Shown here piece by piece: positions 47,464 through 56,451 of a DNA stretch of 64,000 nt. The notes beneath the pieces were generated by a model. The model did no database searches. It was given only the letters and a program-made list of their open reading frames with translations, and had not been told where the DNA came from. Source of the DNA: an uncultured Paracoccaceae bacterium (lineage in GTDB: Bacteria > Pseudomonadota > Alphaproteobacteria > Rhodobacterales > Rhodobacteraceae); the NCBI GenBank assembly GCA_947500135.1, contig CANMQX010000008.1, positions 62,001-126,000 on the forward strand, read 5' to 3'. How positions within the stretch are numbered: the first letter of the stretch is position 1; every line of letters begins with the position of its first letter. Both the position numbers and the translations under genes were made by a program.

Positions 47464-47506
47464 CCGACGGAGCCTTGAAAAAAGGGCTCTGTCGGCCAAT
47501 ATTGGC
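47464..47506 (+). repeat. Hairpin plus palindrome in Bax-inhibitor leader
   Basis: An 11-bp stem (CCGACGGAGCC with GGCTCTGTCGG) at 47464-47495 is followed without a T run by the perfect 12-bp palindrome GCCAATATTGGC (47495-47506), which begins on the last base of the stem. The first may end the DUF1127 transcript; the second could be an operator. Confidence 0.55.
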
Positions 47507-47553
47507 AACAAGGATGCCGTTTTGCGGCGCAACTGGTTATTCTGGAGGTCTAA

Positions 47554-48327
47554 ATGGCTCAATACGAGACAATGAAATCAACGGTTGGCGGTGTTCGGAC
47601 CGCCGCCATCGACGAAGGGCTACGCGCCCACATGAACAAGGTCTACGGCACCATGTCTGTTGGCATGCTGATCACAGCTGCTGCGGCTTGGGCGATTTCA
47701 GGTCTGGCATTGTCCAGTGATCCGACACCTTATCAGATCGGTGCATCGACTTATCTGACCGATCTGGGGGTAACACTCTACACCACGCCTCTGAAATGGG
47801 TCGTGATGTTCCTGCCACTCGCCATGGTGTTCATGTTCGGCGCAATGATCAACCGACTCTCAGCCGCTGGTGCGCAGACGTTCTTTTACGTCTTTGCCGC
47901 CGCGATGGGTGTGTCGATCAGCTGGATCTTCGCGGTCTTCACCGGATTTTCGATCATCCAGATTTTCCTAATCACGGCAATCGCCTTCGCCAGCCTGTCG
48001 CTCTGGGGATACACCACAAAGAAAGACATCTCTGGTTGGGGGTCGTTCCTGATCATGGGTGTGGTTGGTTTGTTGGTGGCAATGATCGTCAACATCTTCC
48101 TGCAATCGCCTGCCATCATGTTCGCGATCTCTGCAATTGGTGTGCTGATTTTCGCAGGTCTCACAGCCTACGACACGCAAAAGATCAAAAACGACTACCT
48201 CGCACATGCCGCAAGCGGCGACAGCGAATGGTTGGCTAAGTCTGCGATCATGGGTGCGTTGAACCTGTATCTGGACTTCATCAACATGTTCATGTTCCTG
48301 CTGCAACTCTTCGGCAGCCGCGAATAA
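47554..48327 (+). CDS. Bax inhibitor-1/YccA family membrane protein
   Basis: 257 aa with about seven membrane helices. Family signs are the N-terminal HMNKVYGTMSVGMLITAAAAW, with its variable positions, and the C-terminal GALNLYLDFINMFMFLLQLFG. Bacterial members (YccA, YbhL) act as pH-dependent ion leak channels or FtsH modulators. TCTGGAGGTC precedes the start. A strong terminator follows. Confidence 0.93.
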   Translation: MAQYETMKSTVGGVRTAAIDEGLRAHMNKVYGTMSVGMLITAAAAWAISGLALSSDPTPYQIGASTYLTDLGVTLYTTPLKWVVMFLPLAMVFMFGAMINRLSAAGAQTFFYVFAAAMGVSISWIFAVFTGFSIIQIFLITAIAFASLSLWGYTTKKDISGWGSFLIMGVVGLLVAMIVNIFLQSPAIMFAISAIGVLIFAGLTAYDTQKIKNDYLAHAASGDSEWLAKSAIMGALNLYLDFINMFMFLLQLFGSRE

Positions 48328-48353
48328 ACCTCGCCTCCGGCGGGTACCGATTG

Positions 48354-48387
48354 GCCCGGTCAAGCGTAACGCTTGGCCGGGCTTTTT
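48354..48387 (+). terminator. Terminator after Bax-inhibitor gene
   Basis: GCCCGGTCAAGCG pairs with CGCTTGGCCGGGC (one wobble) around TAA, followed by five T. It ends 60 bases after the stop codon. Confidence 0.95.
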
Positions 48388-48563
48388 CGTTCCAAATCAC
48401 GATATTCCGCCGACAAGTTGTCCATACGCTGTCCGCTGGCGTTCAGGTGACATTTCAGAATGTACGATCAATCATCAAAGGCAGCAGCATGGCTACAAAC
48501 TTCGGGATATGCAAAATCGGCCGACTCATTACGCGGTCAGCACCCGGCAATCATATGACCGGA

Positions 48564-49349
48564 CTAAACGGTCACGCCTCTTGCTGCATAAAGAGCAACA
48601 GCAGCGGCGTTGGACACATTCAACGATCCAAAGCCACCCGCAGCATCAATACGTACCAATCCATCACAGGTGGCGAGCGTTTTTTCGCGCAGGCCCGGCC
48701 CCTCGGCCCCCATGACCAGAGCAACGGCATGATCACGACGACCAGAAAGCGCCTCGTCAATCGTCTGATCAGCCGTGCCATCCAGCCCCAACACCAAGTA
48801 ACCCATGCCTTGTAGTGCGACCATCGTATCAGCCAGGTTACGGACACGCAGATAGGGCTGACGCTCCAATGCGCCGCTGGCTGTCTTTGCCAATGCACCG
48901 GTCTCGGGTGCTGCGTGACGCTGCACGGCGATCACTGCGCGGGCGCCAAACACCTCTGCTGATCGCAGGATCGCACCAACGTTATGTGGATCAGTGACGC
49001 GGTCCAACAGCACAAGTCGAGGCGGCATTGGCCCGTCACCAATGGCCACATCCTCAAGCGATCCCCAGTTTAATGGCTTGACCTCAAGAGCGGCCCCTTG
49101 GTGCACCGATTGCGGATCCAAGGGCGCCGCAAATCTACGCGGGTCCGAGATTTCAGGTTCCACACCGCCTATAGCGACGGCATCTCCTAGACGCTCGAGC
49201 GCGTTGCGGGTCACCACAAGGCGCAGCTTTATACGGGCCGGGTTTTCCAGCGCATCGCGGACAGCATGCAAACCAAAAAGCCAGACCGTTTCGCTGGCTG
49301 CGACACGTTTTGCCTGTTCCTTGGCAATAACCCATTTCGGCTTTTTCAT
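48564..49349 (-). CDS. rlmB: 23S rRNA (guanosine-2'-O)-methyltransferase, RlmB-like
   Basis: 261 aa SpoU-family enzyme that methylates a 23S rRNA guanosine with SAM. The ATG at 49349 (MKKPKWVIAKEQ) is the start; the frame stays open upstream but there it is antisense to tRNA-Tyr. An N-terminal substrate-binding domain begins ETVWLFGLHAVRDAL. The knotted catalytic domain shows LDRVTDPHNVGAILRSAEVFG, ALVMGAEGPGL and a final SLNVSNAAAVALY. Confidence 0.93.
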   Translation of the reverse strand: MKKPKWVIAKEQAKRVAASETVWLFGLHAVRDALENPARIKLRLVVTRNALERLGDAVAIGGVEPEISDPRRFAAPLDPQSVHQGAALEVKPLNWGSLEDVAIGDGPMPPRLVLLDRVTDPHNVGAILRSAEVFGARAVIAVQRHAAPETGALAKTASGALERQPYLRVRNLADTMVALQGMGYLVLGLDGTADQTIDEALSGRRDHAVALVMGAEGPGLREKTLATCDGLVRIDAAGGFGSLNVSNAAAVALYAARGVTV

Positions 49350-49474
49350 ATGACTACCCAATGCGACACTCTGCCCGAGGCGATACCGCACATCCCGCGC
49401 ACTGTGAAGAGGATGCGAAACGATCATATTTGTTGTTGACGGGCCAATGAGCGGGGGGTAATCAGCCCGACAGT

Positions 49475-49558
49475 GGGCGACAGGCCGCAAGGTGTGGCAG
49501 GGGACTGTAACTCCCTCGCGGAGACGCACGCCTGGTTCGATTCCAGGGTCGCCCACCA
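49475..49558 (+). tRNA. tRNA-Tyr (GTA)
   Basis: A full cloverleaf can be drawn: acceptor GGGCGAC/GTCGCCC, D stem GCC/GGC, anticodon loop CTGTAAC with GTA, a long variable arm typical of bacterial tRNA-Tyr, T arm CCTGG-TTCGATT-CCAGG, discriminator A and encoded CCA. An integrase remnant follows 94 bases downstream. Confidence 0.97.
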
Positions 49559-49651
49559 TTACACTCAACATGCTGTTTTTTATGGCCCTGAGGTGCTAAC
49601 ATGTACCCCAGATAGGCCATATTCGATGCAAACGGGCATAATTTCGATACA

Positions 49652-50158
49652 ATGAGTGACCAAGAGAGGGTCCTCTACCTGAAAATCGACCGTGGTAGAT
49701 ACTTCTACCAGCGTCGCGTTTCACAGCAGATCCAGGCTCATCTCGGTATCCGCAGGTGGCAATTGCCATGTGGCAATGTCAGCACTCCAAAGCCGTTCAG
49801 ATGGTGGTGACTTGGGCCTAGGAATGACGAACTTATTGCCAAGCTGCGGGAGGCTGGCGTGTCTGCCGTCCGCGCAACCAAGGCGAAACGTGCCGTCGAA
49901 CCTAATCCATTTGATATTCCCCGTTTCTACGAGATGACAGAGCAGCTTGACGGAGAAAAACAGCACTTCCCAAAACGTGCTATTCCTCGTTCTTGGCAGG
50001 CTGCTGCGAAGATGTTGCAAGATGCAAAAGCGGCTTTTATGCGGGTCAGCCCGATCAGGAAACTAACATACAAACAATCAACTTCTGGATTGAGGAAACG
50101 AGGCGTGGTGATCCGCCAACTAGAATACAAGAAGTTCACACGTACTCACCGGTGGTAG
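49652..50158 (+). pseudogene. Decayed tyrosine-recombinase (integrase) gene
   Basis: The first 50 codons read like the start of phage-type integrases (YLKIDRGRYFYQRRV, then IQAHLGIRRWQLPCG). At about 49784 the frame shifts; the lost frame continues SKAVQMVVTWA, and near 49822 the first frame resumes as NDELIAKLREAGVSA. A stop (TGA at 49808) and later divergence break the gene, and no catalytic domain with the R..HxxR..Y residues is present. Position right behind a tRNA fits an integrative element that has been lost. Confidence 0.65.
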
Positions 50159-50301
50159 GTCGCATTAAGACTTTGGACCCTAAGCTTGTTCGGAAAGCAA
50201 AGATCAGACTGATTGATTTGCTCCCTCTGTCTGTCGTCAGGGTTTTTGGGACCAATGGTGGCCTGAAGTAAGATAGCGTTTGGCTCATCTTGTTGGTTTG
50301 A

Positions 50302-50538
50302 TTATGCGGCGTGCTGCCGGTGATGCAAGCGTCGCGCTTCGAGTCTCTTGCGTTTAATCCTTTCGCGTTGTTTTAGAATGGCTTTGTCGCGGCCGAAGTA
50401 GACGTCGGCACGAATGTTGGTGCAGAGCTTCCACGAGACGATGTAGCGGCTGTAATCGTCCAGGACCGTACTGAGATAGAATCAGCCCCAGCCCAGCACC
50501 TTGATGTAGGTGAAGTCTGTCGTCCAGCTCAACTTTTC
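50302..50538 (-). pseudogene. IS3-type transposase remnant with internal deletion
   Basis: On the minus strand the frame reads KLSWTTDFTYIKVLGWG, a stop, then FYLSTVLDDYSRYIVSWKLC and directly RADVYFGRDKAILKQRERIK to the natural C-terminus RQHAA. These are the first two aspartates of the IS3-family DDE domain and the conserved tail; about 100 residues with the catalytic Glu are missing. A TGA replaces a conserved Trp. The sequence near 50281 may be the right end of the former element. Non-functional. Confidence 0.8.
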
Positions 50539-50636
50539 TTTATTTTGACAACAAGTATGAGTGGCATCGAACGCTCGGCCAAGCGTCAAGGTTACAACGC
50601 AGTTCAGGTTTAAGACATTGAATATGAAAACTTAAT

Positions 50637-50722
50637 TGGTGCGGGCGGTGGGACTCGAACCCACACGGGCATACGCCCCTCAGATTTTAAGTCTGGTATG
50701 TCTACCATTCCATCACGCCCGC
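50637..50722 (-). tRNA. tRNA-Leu (TAA)
   Basis: Acceptor GCGGGCG/CGCCCGC, anticodon loop CTTAAAA giving anticodon TAA, a long variable arm (GGGCGTATGCCC region), T loop TTCGAGT and encoded CCA. It is the class II type expected for leucine. Confidence 0.96.
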
Positions 50723-50825
50723 ATCCGGCGCAGTCTTCAATTTTCACCATCGAGCCCATTTTGGGCCTGAAAGCAGTCTTTTCGACGCAACGCCTTGTTC
50801 CGTATGCACAACTTGGCACAGACAC

Positions 50826-50869
50826 AAGGATTTTAGTCTCCAGTGTCTACCATTCCACCACGCAGGCAC
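50826..50869 (-). pseudogene. Partial tRNA-Leu copy (5' half)
   Basis: On the minus strand the sequence matches the D arm of a leucine tRNA (TGGTGGAATGGTAGACA) and runs through a TAA anticodon loop (CTAAAAT), then loses similarity; no variable arm, T arm or CCA follows. The 20 bases at 50841-50862 nearly repeat those in the intact tRNA-Leu 145 bases away. Probably a remnant of duplication or element insertion. Confidence 0.7.
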
Positions 50870-50911
50870 GTCACTTTCCTAAGATGACCGGCGAAGTTGG
50901 GCAAGCCATGA

Positions 50912-51451
50912 TCACAGCTCAGTGCCCATTGCTTCGCGCAGAAGTGCCCGTTCCTGCAGCCATGGGTTCAGCTTGAGTGCGGCGCGCAGGACCTCTTGCC
51001 CTTCGGCATCCCGCCCCAGCCCGAATAATGAGAGCGCCTTGCCCGCCAAGGCCGCCACATGGTTTGGCATGATCGCCAAGGCTGCATCCAGATCAACCAA
51101 TGCTGCCTCATAGTCCTGAAGCAGAAAGCTGGCGAACGCGCGCTGGTTATAACCTTCGGCATAGGCCGGGCAATATTCGATCAACGCATCCAGCGTGTCC
51201 CGCGCGCCCAGAAAGTCATATTCGGTGCGTTGGCGCATACCTTTGTCCAGCAGCTCTTGGGCCTTGCTGTCAGGTGCGTCGAGCCAAATTTCCCATAATT
51301 GGCGTGATAGTTGTTGCGCTGCCGCCTCTCCGCCAGACGCGCCCAATTGGGCGATGATCTGGTCTAACCTGTCAGCGTGATCGGCCACAGCCGGGCAGGT
51401 TTCGGCAAGGGCGGGCGGGGCGAGCAGGCAAAGCGGCAATATCCATTTCAT
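50912..51451 (-). CDS. Secreted TPR-repeat protein
   Basis: 179 aa. Signal peptide MKWILPLCLLAPPALA, then a helical N-terminal part with CPAVADHADRLDQII. Three or so TPR units cover the C-terminal half: YAEGYNQRAFASFLLQDYEAA, VAALAGKALSLFGLGRDAEG. TPRs mediate protein contacts in the periplasm; partners are unknown. Minus strand, just after the tRNA/remnant region and before putR. Confidence 0.88.
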   Translation of the reverse strand: MKWILPLCLLAPPALAETCPAVADHADRLDQIIAQLGASGGEAAAQQLSRQLWEIWLDAPDSKAQELLDKGMRQRTEYDFLGARDTLDALIEYCPAYAEGYNQRAFASFLLQDYEAALVDLDAALAIMPNHVAALAGKALSLFGLGRDAEGQEVLRAALKLNPWLQERALLREAMGTEL

Positions 51452-51482
51452 GCCTCATGATCTGCGCCGCGATGCCTGCGCG

Positions 51483-51980
51483 TCAAGTCACGGGGTCGGT
51501 TCCCGGGATGATCGGTGACAATCCTTCCTCTTTTATTGCCTGCATGGCGACATAGGTGGATGTGTTGGAGACATGCGGCAGGGTGGAGATTTTTTCAGCC
51601 AGTACCGCCCGGTATCCTGTCATCCCAGAGGTCCGCACCTTGAGCAGATAATCAAACGCCCCTGCAATCAGGTGACATTGTTCAACCTCGGGGATTTGCA
51701 TCACGGCCTTGGCAAAGGCGGCCAATGCGGCCTCGCGCGTGTCTGATAGTTTCACCTCGACAAAGGCGATGTGATCCCGCCCCAGTCGGATCGGATCATA
51801 CAGCGCCCGGTAGCCCCGGATCACCCCGTTTTCCTCCAGCCGTTTCAGCCGCGCCTGGGTTGGTGATTTAGACAATCCGATCCGCCGCGCGAGTTCAGTG
51901 ACGTTGATCCGCCCCTCAACCGCAAGCACGTTTAGAATCTTGCGGTCGAACCCATCAAGATCGGAATATACTTCGGTCAT
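51483..51980 (-). CDS. putR: Lrp/AsnC-family regulator of proline use
   Basis: 165 aa. The helix-turn-helix is INVTELARRIGLSKSPTQARLKRL with a variable residue or two at its edge; the C-terminal RAM domain includes HLIAGAFDYLLKVRTSG. It is divergent from putA with 104 bases between, the arrangement of PutR in alphaproteobacteria, where it activates putA on proline. Gene name given by this context. Confidence 0.88.
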   Translation of the reverse strand: MTEVYSDLDGFDRKILNVLAVEGRINVTELARRIGLSKSPTQARLKRLEENGVIRGYRALYDPIRLGRDHIAFVEVKLSDTREAALAAFAKAVMQIPEVEQCHLIAGAFDYLLKVRTSGMTGYRAVLAEKISTLPHVSNTSTYVAMQAIKEEGLSPIIPGTDPVT

Positions 51981-52084
51981 GAATGGGTCCTTTTTCGTAC
52001 GATCAGCCTGGTATTTTAGACAATAGAAGGCAAATCGCCTGCGATCAATGCGGTATGATAGGTCAACTTTGGAAGGAGTATGTC
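51981..52084. promoter_or_regulatory. putR-putA divergent control region
   Basis: 104 bases containing the promoters of both genes and GGAAGGAG before the putA ATG. AT-rich patches are present, as expected for Lrp-type binding, but I cannot define single sites. Confidence 0.4.
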
Positions 52085-55000
52085 ATGCCCCGCGACCACG
52101 CGCACCCGACCCATCAGATTGATCTGGCCATGTATAGCGATGAAGACGCTGCCGTTGCCGCCCTGACCCATATGGCTGCCCTGTCTGATGCTGACCGGTC
52201 ACGCATCACGGCCCGTGCTGCCGATCTGGTCCGCCAGATTCGCTCCAGCACCGAACCGGGTTTGATGGAGGTGTTTCTGGCTGAATATGGTCTGTCAACG
52301 GATGAAGGTATCGCCCTGATGTGTCTGGCCGAGGCGCTGCTGCGTGTGCCCGATGCCGACACGATTGATGCCCTGATTGAGGATAAGATCGCCCCATCGG
52401 ACTGGGGCCGGCATTTGGGTCATTCTGCGTCTTCACTGGTCAATGCGTCAACTTGGGCGTTGATGTTGACTGGTCGCGTGCTGGATGATGATCGCCCTGG
52501 CATTACCGGCCAGTTGCGCGGTGCTATCAAACGTCTGGGTGAACCTGTGATCCGCACCGCCGTTGCCCGGGCCATGCGCGAAATGGGCCGTCAGTTCGTG
52601 TTGGGTGAGACCATCGTCAAGGCCATGGACCGCGCGAGCGGCATGCAGGCCAAGGGCTTTACCTATAGCTATGATATGCTTGGCGAGGCTGCCCGCACCG
52701 ATGCCGACGCCCGTGGTTATCACCTGTCCTATTCCCGGGCGATCAGTGCCATCGCCGACCATTGCACCCATGATAGCGTGGCCCAGAACCCCGGTATTTC
52801 GGTCAAGCTGTCTGCCCTGCATCCCCGTTATGAGGTCGCCCAGACCGCCCGAGTCATGGATCAGTTGGTCCCCCGCGTTCGGTCGCTGGCCATGTTGGCC
52901 AAATCGGCGGGCATGGGTTTCAATATCGATGCCGAAGAGGCGGATCGCCTGTCTTTGTCTCTGGATGTGATTGAGGCTGTCCTGGCCGAACCTGCATTGG
53001 CTGGCTGGGATGGTTTTGGCGTGGTTGTGCAGGCCTATGGCCAGCGTGCCCCGTTGGTCATCGATCATCTGCATGACATGGCCACAAGGCTGGATCGCAA
53101 GATTATGGTCCGCCTTGTAAAAGGTGCCTATTGGGATGCTGAGATCAAGCGCGCCCAGGTCGAAGGTATTGACGGTTTTCCGGTGTTCACCGCGAAGCCC
53201 CATACCGACATCAGCTATATCGCCAATGCCCGCAAATTGCTGGGTCTGACGGATCGCATCTATCCGCAATTTGCCACCCATAACGCCCATACCGTTGCCG
53301 CCATTCTAGAGATGGCGGACGATATGAACCGCACGCCGGATGATTACGAATTCCAGCGTCTGCATGGCATGGGTGAGACATTGCACACCATTGTTCTGCG
53401 CGCCGAAAAAACCCACTGCCGTATCTATGCCCCCGTGGGTGCCCATGAGGATTTGCTGGCTTATCTGGTCCGCCGTCTGTTGGAAAACGGCGCCAACTCC
53501 AGCTTCGTCAACCAGATCGTGGATGAGGATGTGCCCGCTGAAGTCGTTGCTGCTTGTCCGTTTGATGAAGTGGGTCCGGGGGTTGGTTTACCGACAGGCC
53601 CCGAATTGTTTCAGCCAGAGCGGATCAATTCTCAGGGCTGGGACCTGACCCATGGCCCTGTGCTCGCCGGGATTGCGGATGCGCGTGATCCGTTTCTGAC
53701 GGCGCGCTGGGATGGTGGACCGCTTTTGGCTGGTGCCGTTGCTGACGGCCCGGCGCATGAGGTGATGAACCCGGCCCGACCGGCTGATATTGTTGGCAGC
53801 GCCCGCAGTGCGACCCCAGCCGATGTTGCCGCAGCGTTGGATACCGCCCGCCCGTGGACGGCATCCCTTACCGACCGCGCGCGCATTCTGAATGCCGCCG
53901 CTGATGCCTATGAGGCCCATGCCGCCGAGCTATTTGCCATTCTGACCCGCGAAGCAGGCAAGGCAATGCCCGATGTCGTGGCAGAGCTGCGTGAGGCCGT
54001 CGATTTTCTGCGTTATTATGCGGCACAAGCTAAAGAAGGCATGGCCCCACGCGGTGTTTGGACCTGTATCAGCCCATGGAACTTCCCGTTGGCGATTTTT
54101 TCAGGCCAGATTGCCGCCGCCCTTGCCGCGGGGAATGCCGTGCTGGCCAAACCCGCCGAGCAGACCCCGTTGATTGCCACCCGCGCCGTGCAGTTGCTGC
54201 ATCAGGCGGGCGTTCCGCGTGAAGTATTGCAATTATTGCCTGGGGACGGGGCGGTTGGTGCTGCCCTTACCGCTGACGCCCGGATCAATGGTGTTGCCTT
54301 TACCGGGTCCACTGCCACGGCGTTGAAAATCCGTCAGAACATGGCGACCCATTGCGCTCCCGGCACGCCTCTGATCGCCGAAACAGGCGGGTTGAACGCG
54401 ATGATCGCGGACAGCACCGCCCTGCCCGAACATGCTGTGCGCGATATCGTCAATGGCGCATTCCGGTCTGCCGGGCAGCGCTGTTCGGCCTTGCGCTGCC
54501 TGTACGTGCAGGAAGATATCGCCGATAATCTGTTGAAAATGCTGATCGGTGCCATGGATGAGCTGACGGTTGGTGACCCTTGGCACCTGTCCACCGATCT
54601 GGGGCCGGTCATTGACCAAACCGCCCATCAGGGCATTGCCGATTACATTGCCGTTGCCCGCGCTGAAGGCCGTGTGCTGCATGAAATCGCAGCACCTGAG
54701 ACAGGTCATTTCATCGCCCCGACCGTGATCCGCGTGAATGGCATTGCCCAGATGGAACGGGAGATTTTTGGCCCCGTCCTGCACGTCGCCACGTTCAAGG
54801 CGCGCGAATTGGATGCGGTGATCGATGCGATCAACGCAACCGGTTTTGGCCTGACCTTTGGCCTGCATACCCGGATCGATGACCGGGTGCAGACCATCGT
54901 GGAACGGGTCGCGGCGGGAAATATCTATGTCAATCGTGACCAGATTGGTGCTGTTGTGGGCAGCCAGCCCTTTGGCGGCGAAGGCATGTCGGGGACTGGC

Positions 55001-55537
55001 CCCAAGGCGGGTGGACCGCATTATCTGCCCCGATTTACCGCCCAGCCTGTAGCCACAACTCAGGCCGCATGGGCCAAGCCTGCCGATTTGGCGGCACTGA
55101 CCCGGCAACTGGCCATTCCAATACCAGAGGTCGCCAAAACCCCAACCGACATGCCCGGGCCCACTGGCGAATCCAACCGGCACAGCCTGCATCCGCGCGG
55201 TCCGATCCTGTGTATGGGTCCGGGTGCGCAAGCAGCCCAGGAACAGGTGGAAGCCGTGCGCGCGCTTGGCGGTGCGGCCATTCCCGCCGCCGGTATGGTG
55301 GACCCCGACACGCTAACCAATCTTGCGCCGCTGGCTGGTGTGATCTGGTGGGGCGACGCAGAAACCGGGCGCGCGATTGAGGCGGCATTGGCCCGCCGCA
55401 GCGGCCCCATCACAGCGTTGGTGACCGGCCAACCCGATATCGCGCATGTCATGCATGAACGCCATGTCTGCATCGATACCACCGCCGCCGGTGGCAACGC
55501 GGCCTTGCTGGCAGAGGTGGCAGGCCAAAGCGCTTGA
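52085..55537 (+). CDS. putA: Bifunctional proline dehydrogenase / P5C dehydrogenase
   Basis: 1150 aa from the ATG at 52085 (MPRDHAHPTHQ), chosen for GGAAGGAG six bases before it. Oxidises proline to glutamate. The proline dehydrogenase barrel covers about residues 160-470 (ISVKLSALHPRYEV, VRLVKGAYWDAEIKRAQ, FATHNAHTVAAI). The aldehyde dehydrogenase covers about 530-1010, with ETGGLNAMI and the catalytic cysteine at about residue 800 (SAGQRCSALR). A C-terminal ALDH-like domain of ~110 residues follows. There is no N-terminal ribbon-helix-helix DNA-binding domain, so regulation is left to PutR. Confidence 0.97.
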   Translation: MPRDHAHPTHQIDLAMYSDEDAAVAALTHMAALSDADRSRITARAADLVRQIRSSTEPGLMEVFLAEYGLSTDEGIALMCLAEALLRVPDADTIDALIEDKIAPSDWGRHLGHSASSLVNASTWALMLTGRVLDDDRPGITGQLRGAIKRLGEPVIRTAVARAMREMGRQFVLGETIVKAMDRASGMQAKGFTYSYDMLGEAARTDADARGYHLSYSRAISAIADHCTHDSVAQNPGISVKLSALHPRYEVAQTARVMDQLVPRVRSLAMLAKSAGMGFNIDAEEADRLSLSLDVIEAVLAEPALAGWDGFGVVVQAYGQRAPLVIDHLHDMATRLDRKIMVRLVKGAYWDAEIKRAQVEGIDGFPVFTAKPHTDISYIANARKLLGLTDRIYPQFATHNAHTVAAILEMADDMNRTPDDYEFQRLHGMGETLHTIVLRAEKTHCRIYAPVGAHEDLLAYLVRRLLENGANSSFVNQIVDEDVPAEVVAACPFDEVGPGVGLPTGPELFQPERINSQGWDLTHGPVLAGIADARDPFLTARWDGGPLLAGAVADGPAHEVMNPARPADIVGSARSATPADVAAALDTARPWTASLTDRARILNAAADAYEAHAAELFAILTREAGKAMPDVVAELREAVDFLRYYAAQAKEGMAPRGVWTCISPWNFPLAIFSGQIAAALAAGNAVLAKPAEQTPLIATRAVQLLHQAGVPREVLQLLPGDGAVGAALTADARINGVAFTGSTATALKIRQNMATHCAPGTPLIAETGGLNAMIADSTALPEHAVRDIVNGAFRSAGQRCSALRCLYVQEDIADNLLKMLIGAMDELTVGDPWHLSTDLGPVIDQTAHQGIADYIAVARAEGRVLHEIAAPETGHFIAPTVIRVNGIAQMEREIFGPVLHVATFKARELDAVIDAINATGFGLTFGLHTRIDDRVQTIVERVAAGNIYVNRDQIGAVVGSQPFGGEGMSGTGPKAGGPHYLPRFTAQPVATTQAAWAKPADLAALTRQLAIPIPEVAKTPTDMPGPTGESNRHSLHPRGPILCMGPGAQAAQEQVEAVRALGGAAIPAAGMVDPDTLTNLAPLAGVIWWGDAETGRAIEAALARRSGPITALVTGQPDIAHVMHERHVCIDTTAAGGNAALLAEVAGQSA

Positions 55538-55568
55538 CCCCGCAGGTCAGATCGGGGACCGTCGGCGC

Positions 55569-56306
55569 ATGTTTCCGATCCGCGATCATAACCCATCTGA
55601 ACGGGTGCCTTATGTCACGTTCACGCTGATCGGGCTGAATATCGCGGTCTATCTTTACGGATTGGCCGCGCATCAGACTGATCAGGCGTTGATGCAGCTT
55701 TATTTTGATTACGCCATGATCCCCGCCCGCCTGTCAGAGGGTGAAGGCTATACCGGGCTGGTGACATCAATCTTTCTGCATGCAGGTTTTATGCATCTGG
55801 CCGGTAACATGTTGTTTTTATGGATATTCGGTGACAATCTGGAAGAAAAGATGGGCCATGTTCCGTTCCTGATTTTCTATCTGTTCTGCGGCATCGGAGC
55901 CAGCCTTGCACAATATGCCACCGATCCGGGATCCATCGTGCCCACAGTGGGCGCATCAGGCGCAATTGCTGGCGTCATGGGTGGCTATCTGCTGTTATTT
56001 CCCAAGGCGCGCGTCGATGTTTTCATTTTTTTCATCGTGTTCTTTCGCATCTTTCCAATACCTGCCTGGATCATGCTGGGGCTTTGGTTTGGATTGCAAT
56101 TGTTCAATGGGGTCGGTGCAGATGTCACTGGCGGCGGTGTCGCCTATTGGGCCCATGCGGGTGGGTTTGTGATCGGGTTTATCGTAACATTACCAGTCTG
56201 GTTGCGACAGGGCGGCACGCGGTTCTGGCAGCGCACCCACGGCCATCCTGACCATCCCGAAGCAACCTATGGCCGAAGCAGCATACCGATTGTACGACGC
56301 CGTTAG
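55569..56306 (+). CDS. Rhomboid family intramembrane serine protease
   Basis: 245 aa with about six membrane helices. The catalytic dyad is visible: Ser130 in VGASGAIAG and His196 in YWAHAGGFVIGF; HAGFMHLAGNMLFLWIFGDN at about residue 71 gives the conserved His/Asn. All key residues are kept, so it should be active. Its substrates are unknown. It starts 31 bases after putA and may be on the same transcript. Confidence 0.94.
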   Translation: MFPIRDHNPSERVPYVTFTLIGLNIAVYLYGLAAHQTDQALMQLYFDYAMIPARLSEGEGYTGLVTSIFLHAGFMHLAGNMLFLWIFGDNLEEKMGHVPFLIFYLFCGIGASLAQYATDPGSIVPTVGASGAIAGVMGGYLLLFPKARVDVFIFFIVFFRIFPIPAWIMLGLWFGLQLFNGVGADVTGGGVAYWAHAGGFVIGFIVTLPVWLRQGGTRFWQRTHGHPDHPEATYGRSSIPIVRRR

Positions 56307-56351
56307 TCACCCCGATCGGCAATTCACAACATTACCAACAGCCCAACTGTA

Positions 56352-56391
56352 GGTTCGCGCCCACGCTAGGGGGCGGTGTGGGGCGCGAACC
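56352..56391. terminator. Long hairpin between convergent rhomboid and suhB genes
   Basis: GGTTCGCGCCC pairs with GGGCGCGAACC (11 bp) around an 18-base loop. No T run follows on either side. Its position between convergent genes suggests a two-way transcription block. Confidence 0.55.
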
Positions 56392-56451
56392 GGGTCGCAG
56401 GCGATCCGCGAGTTGTGCAATGCGCCGCAGTCTGGATTCAGTTGCTGCGGC

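Noticed and set aside
49350-49571. Upstream extension of rlmB by 74 codons
   Set aside because: It reads through the antisense of tRNA-Tyr, a known source of false protein sequence.
50610-50825. 71-codon minus-strand frame over tRNA-Leu
   Set aside because: It is translated tRNA sequence, not a gene.
52448-53290. 280-codon minus-strand frame
   Set aside because: Shadow of putA.
54233-55231. 332-codon minus-strand frame
   Set aside because: Shadow of putA.
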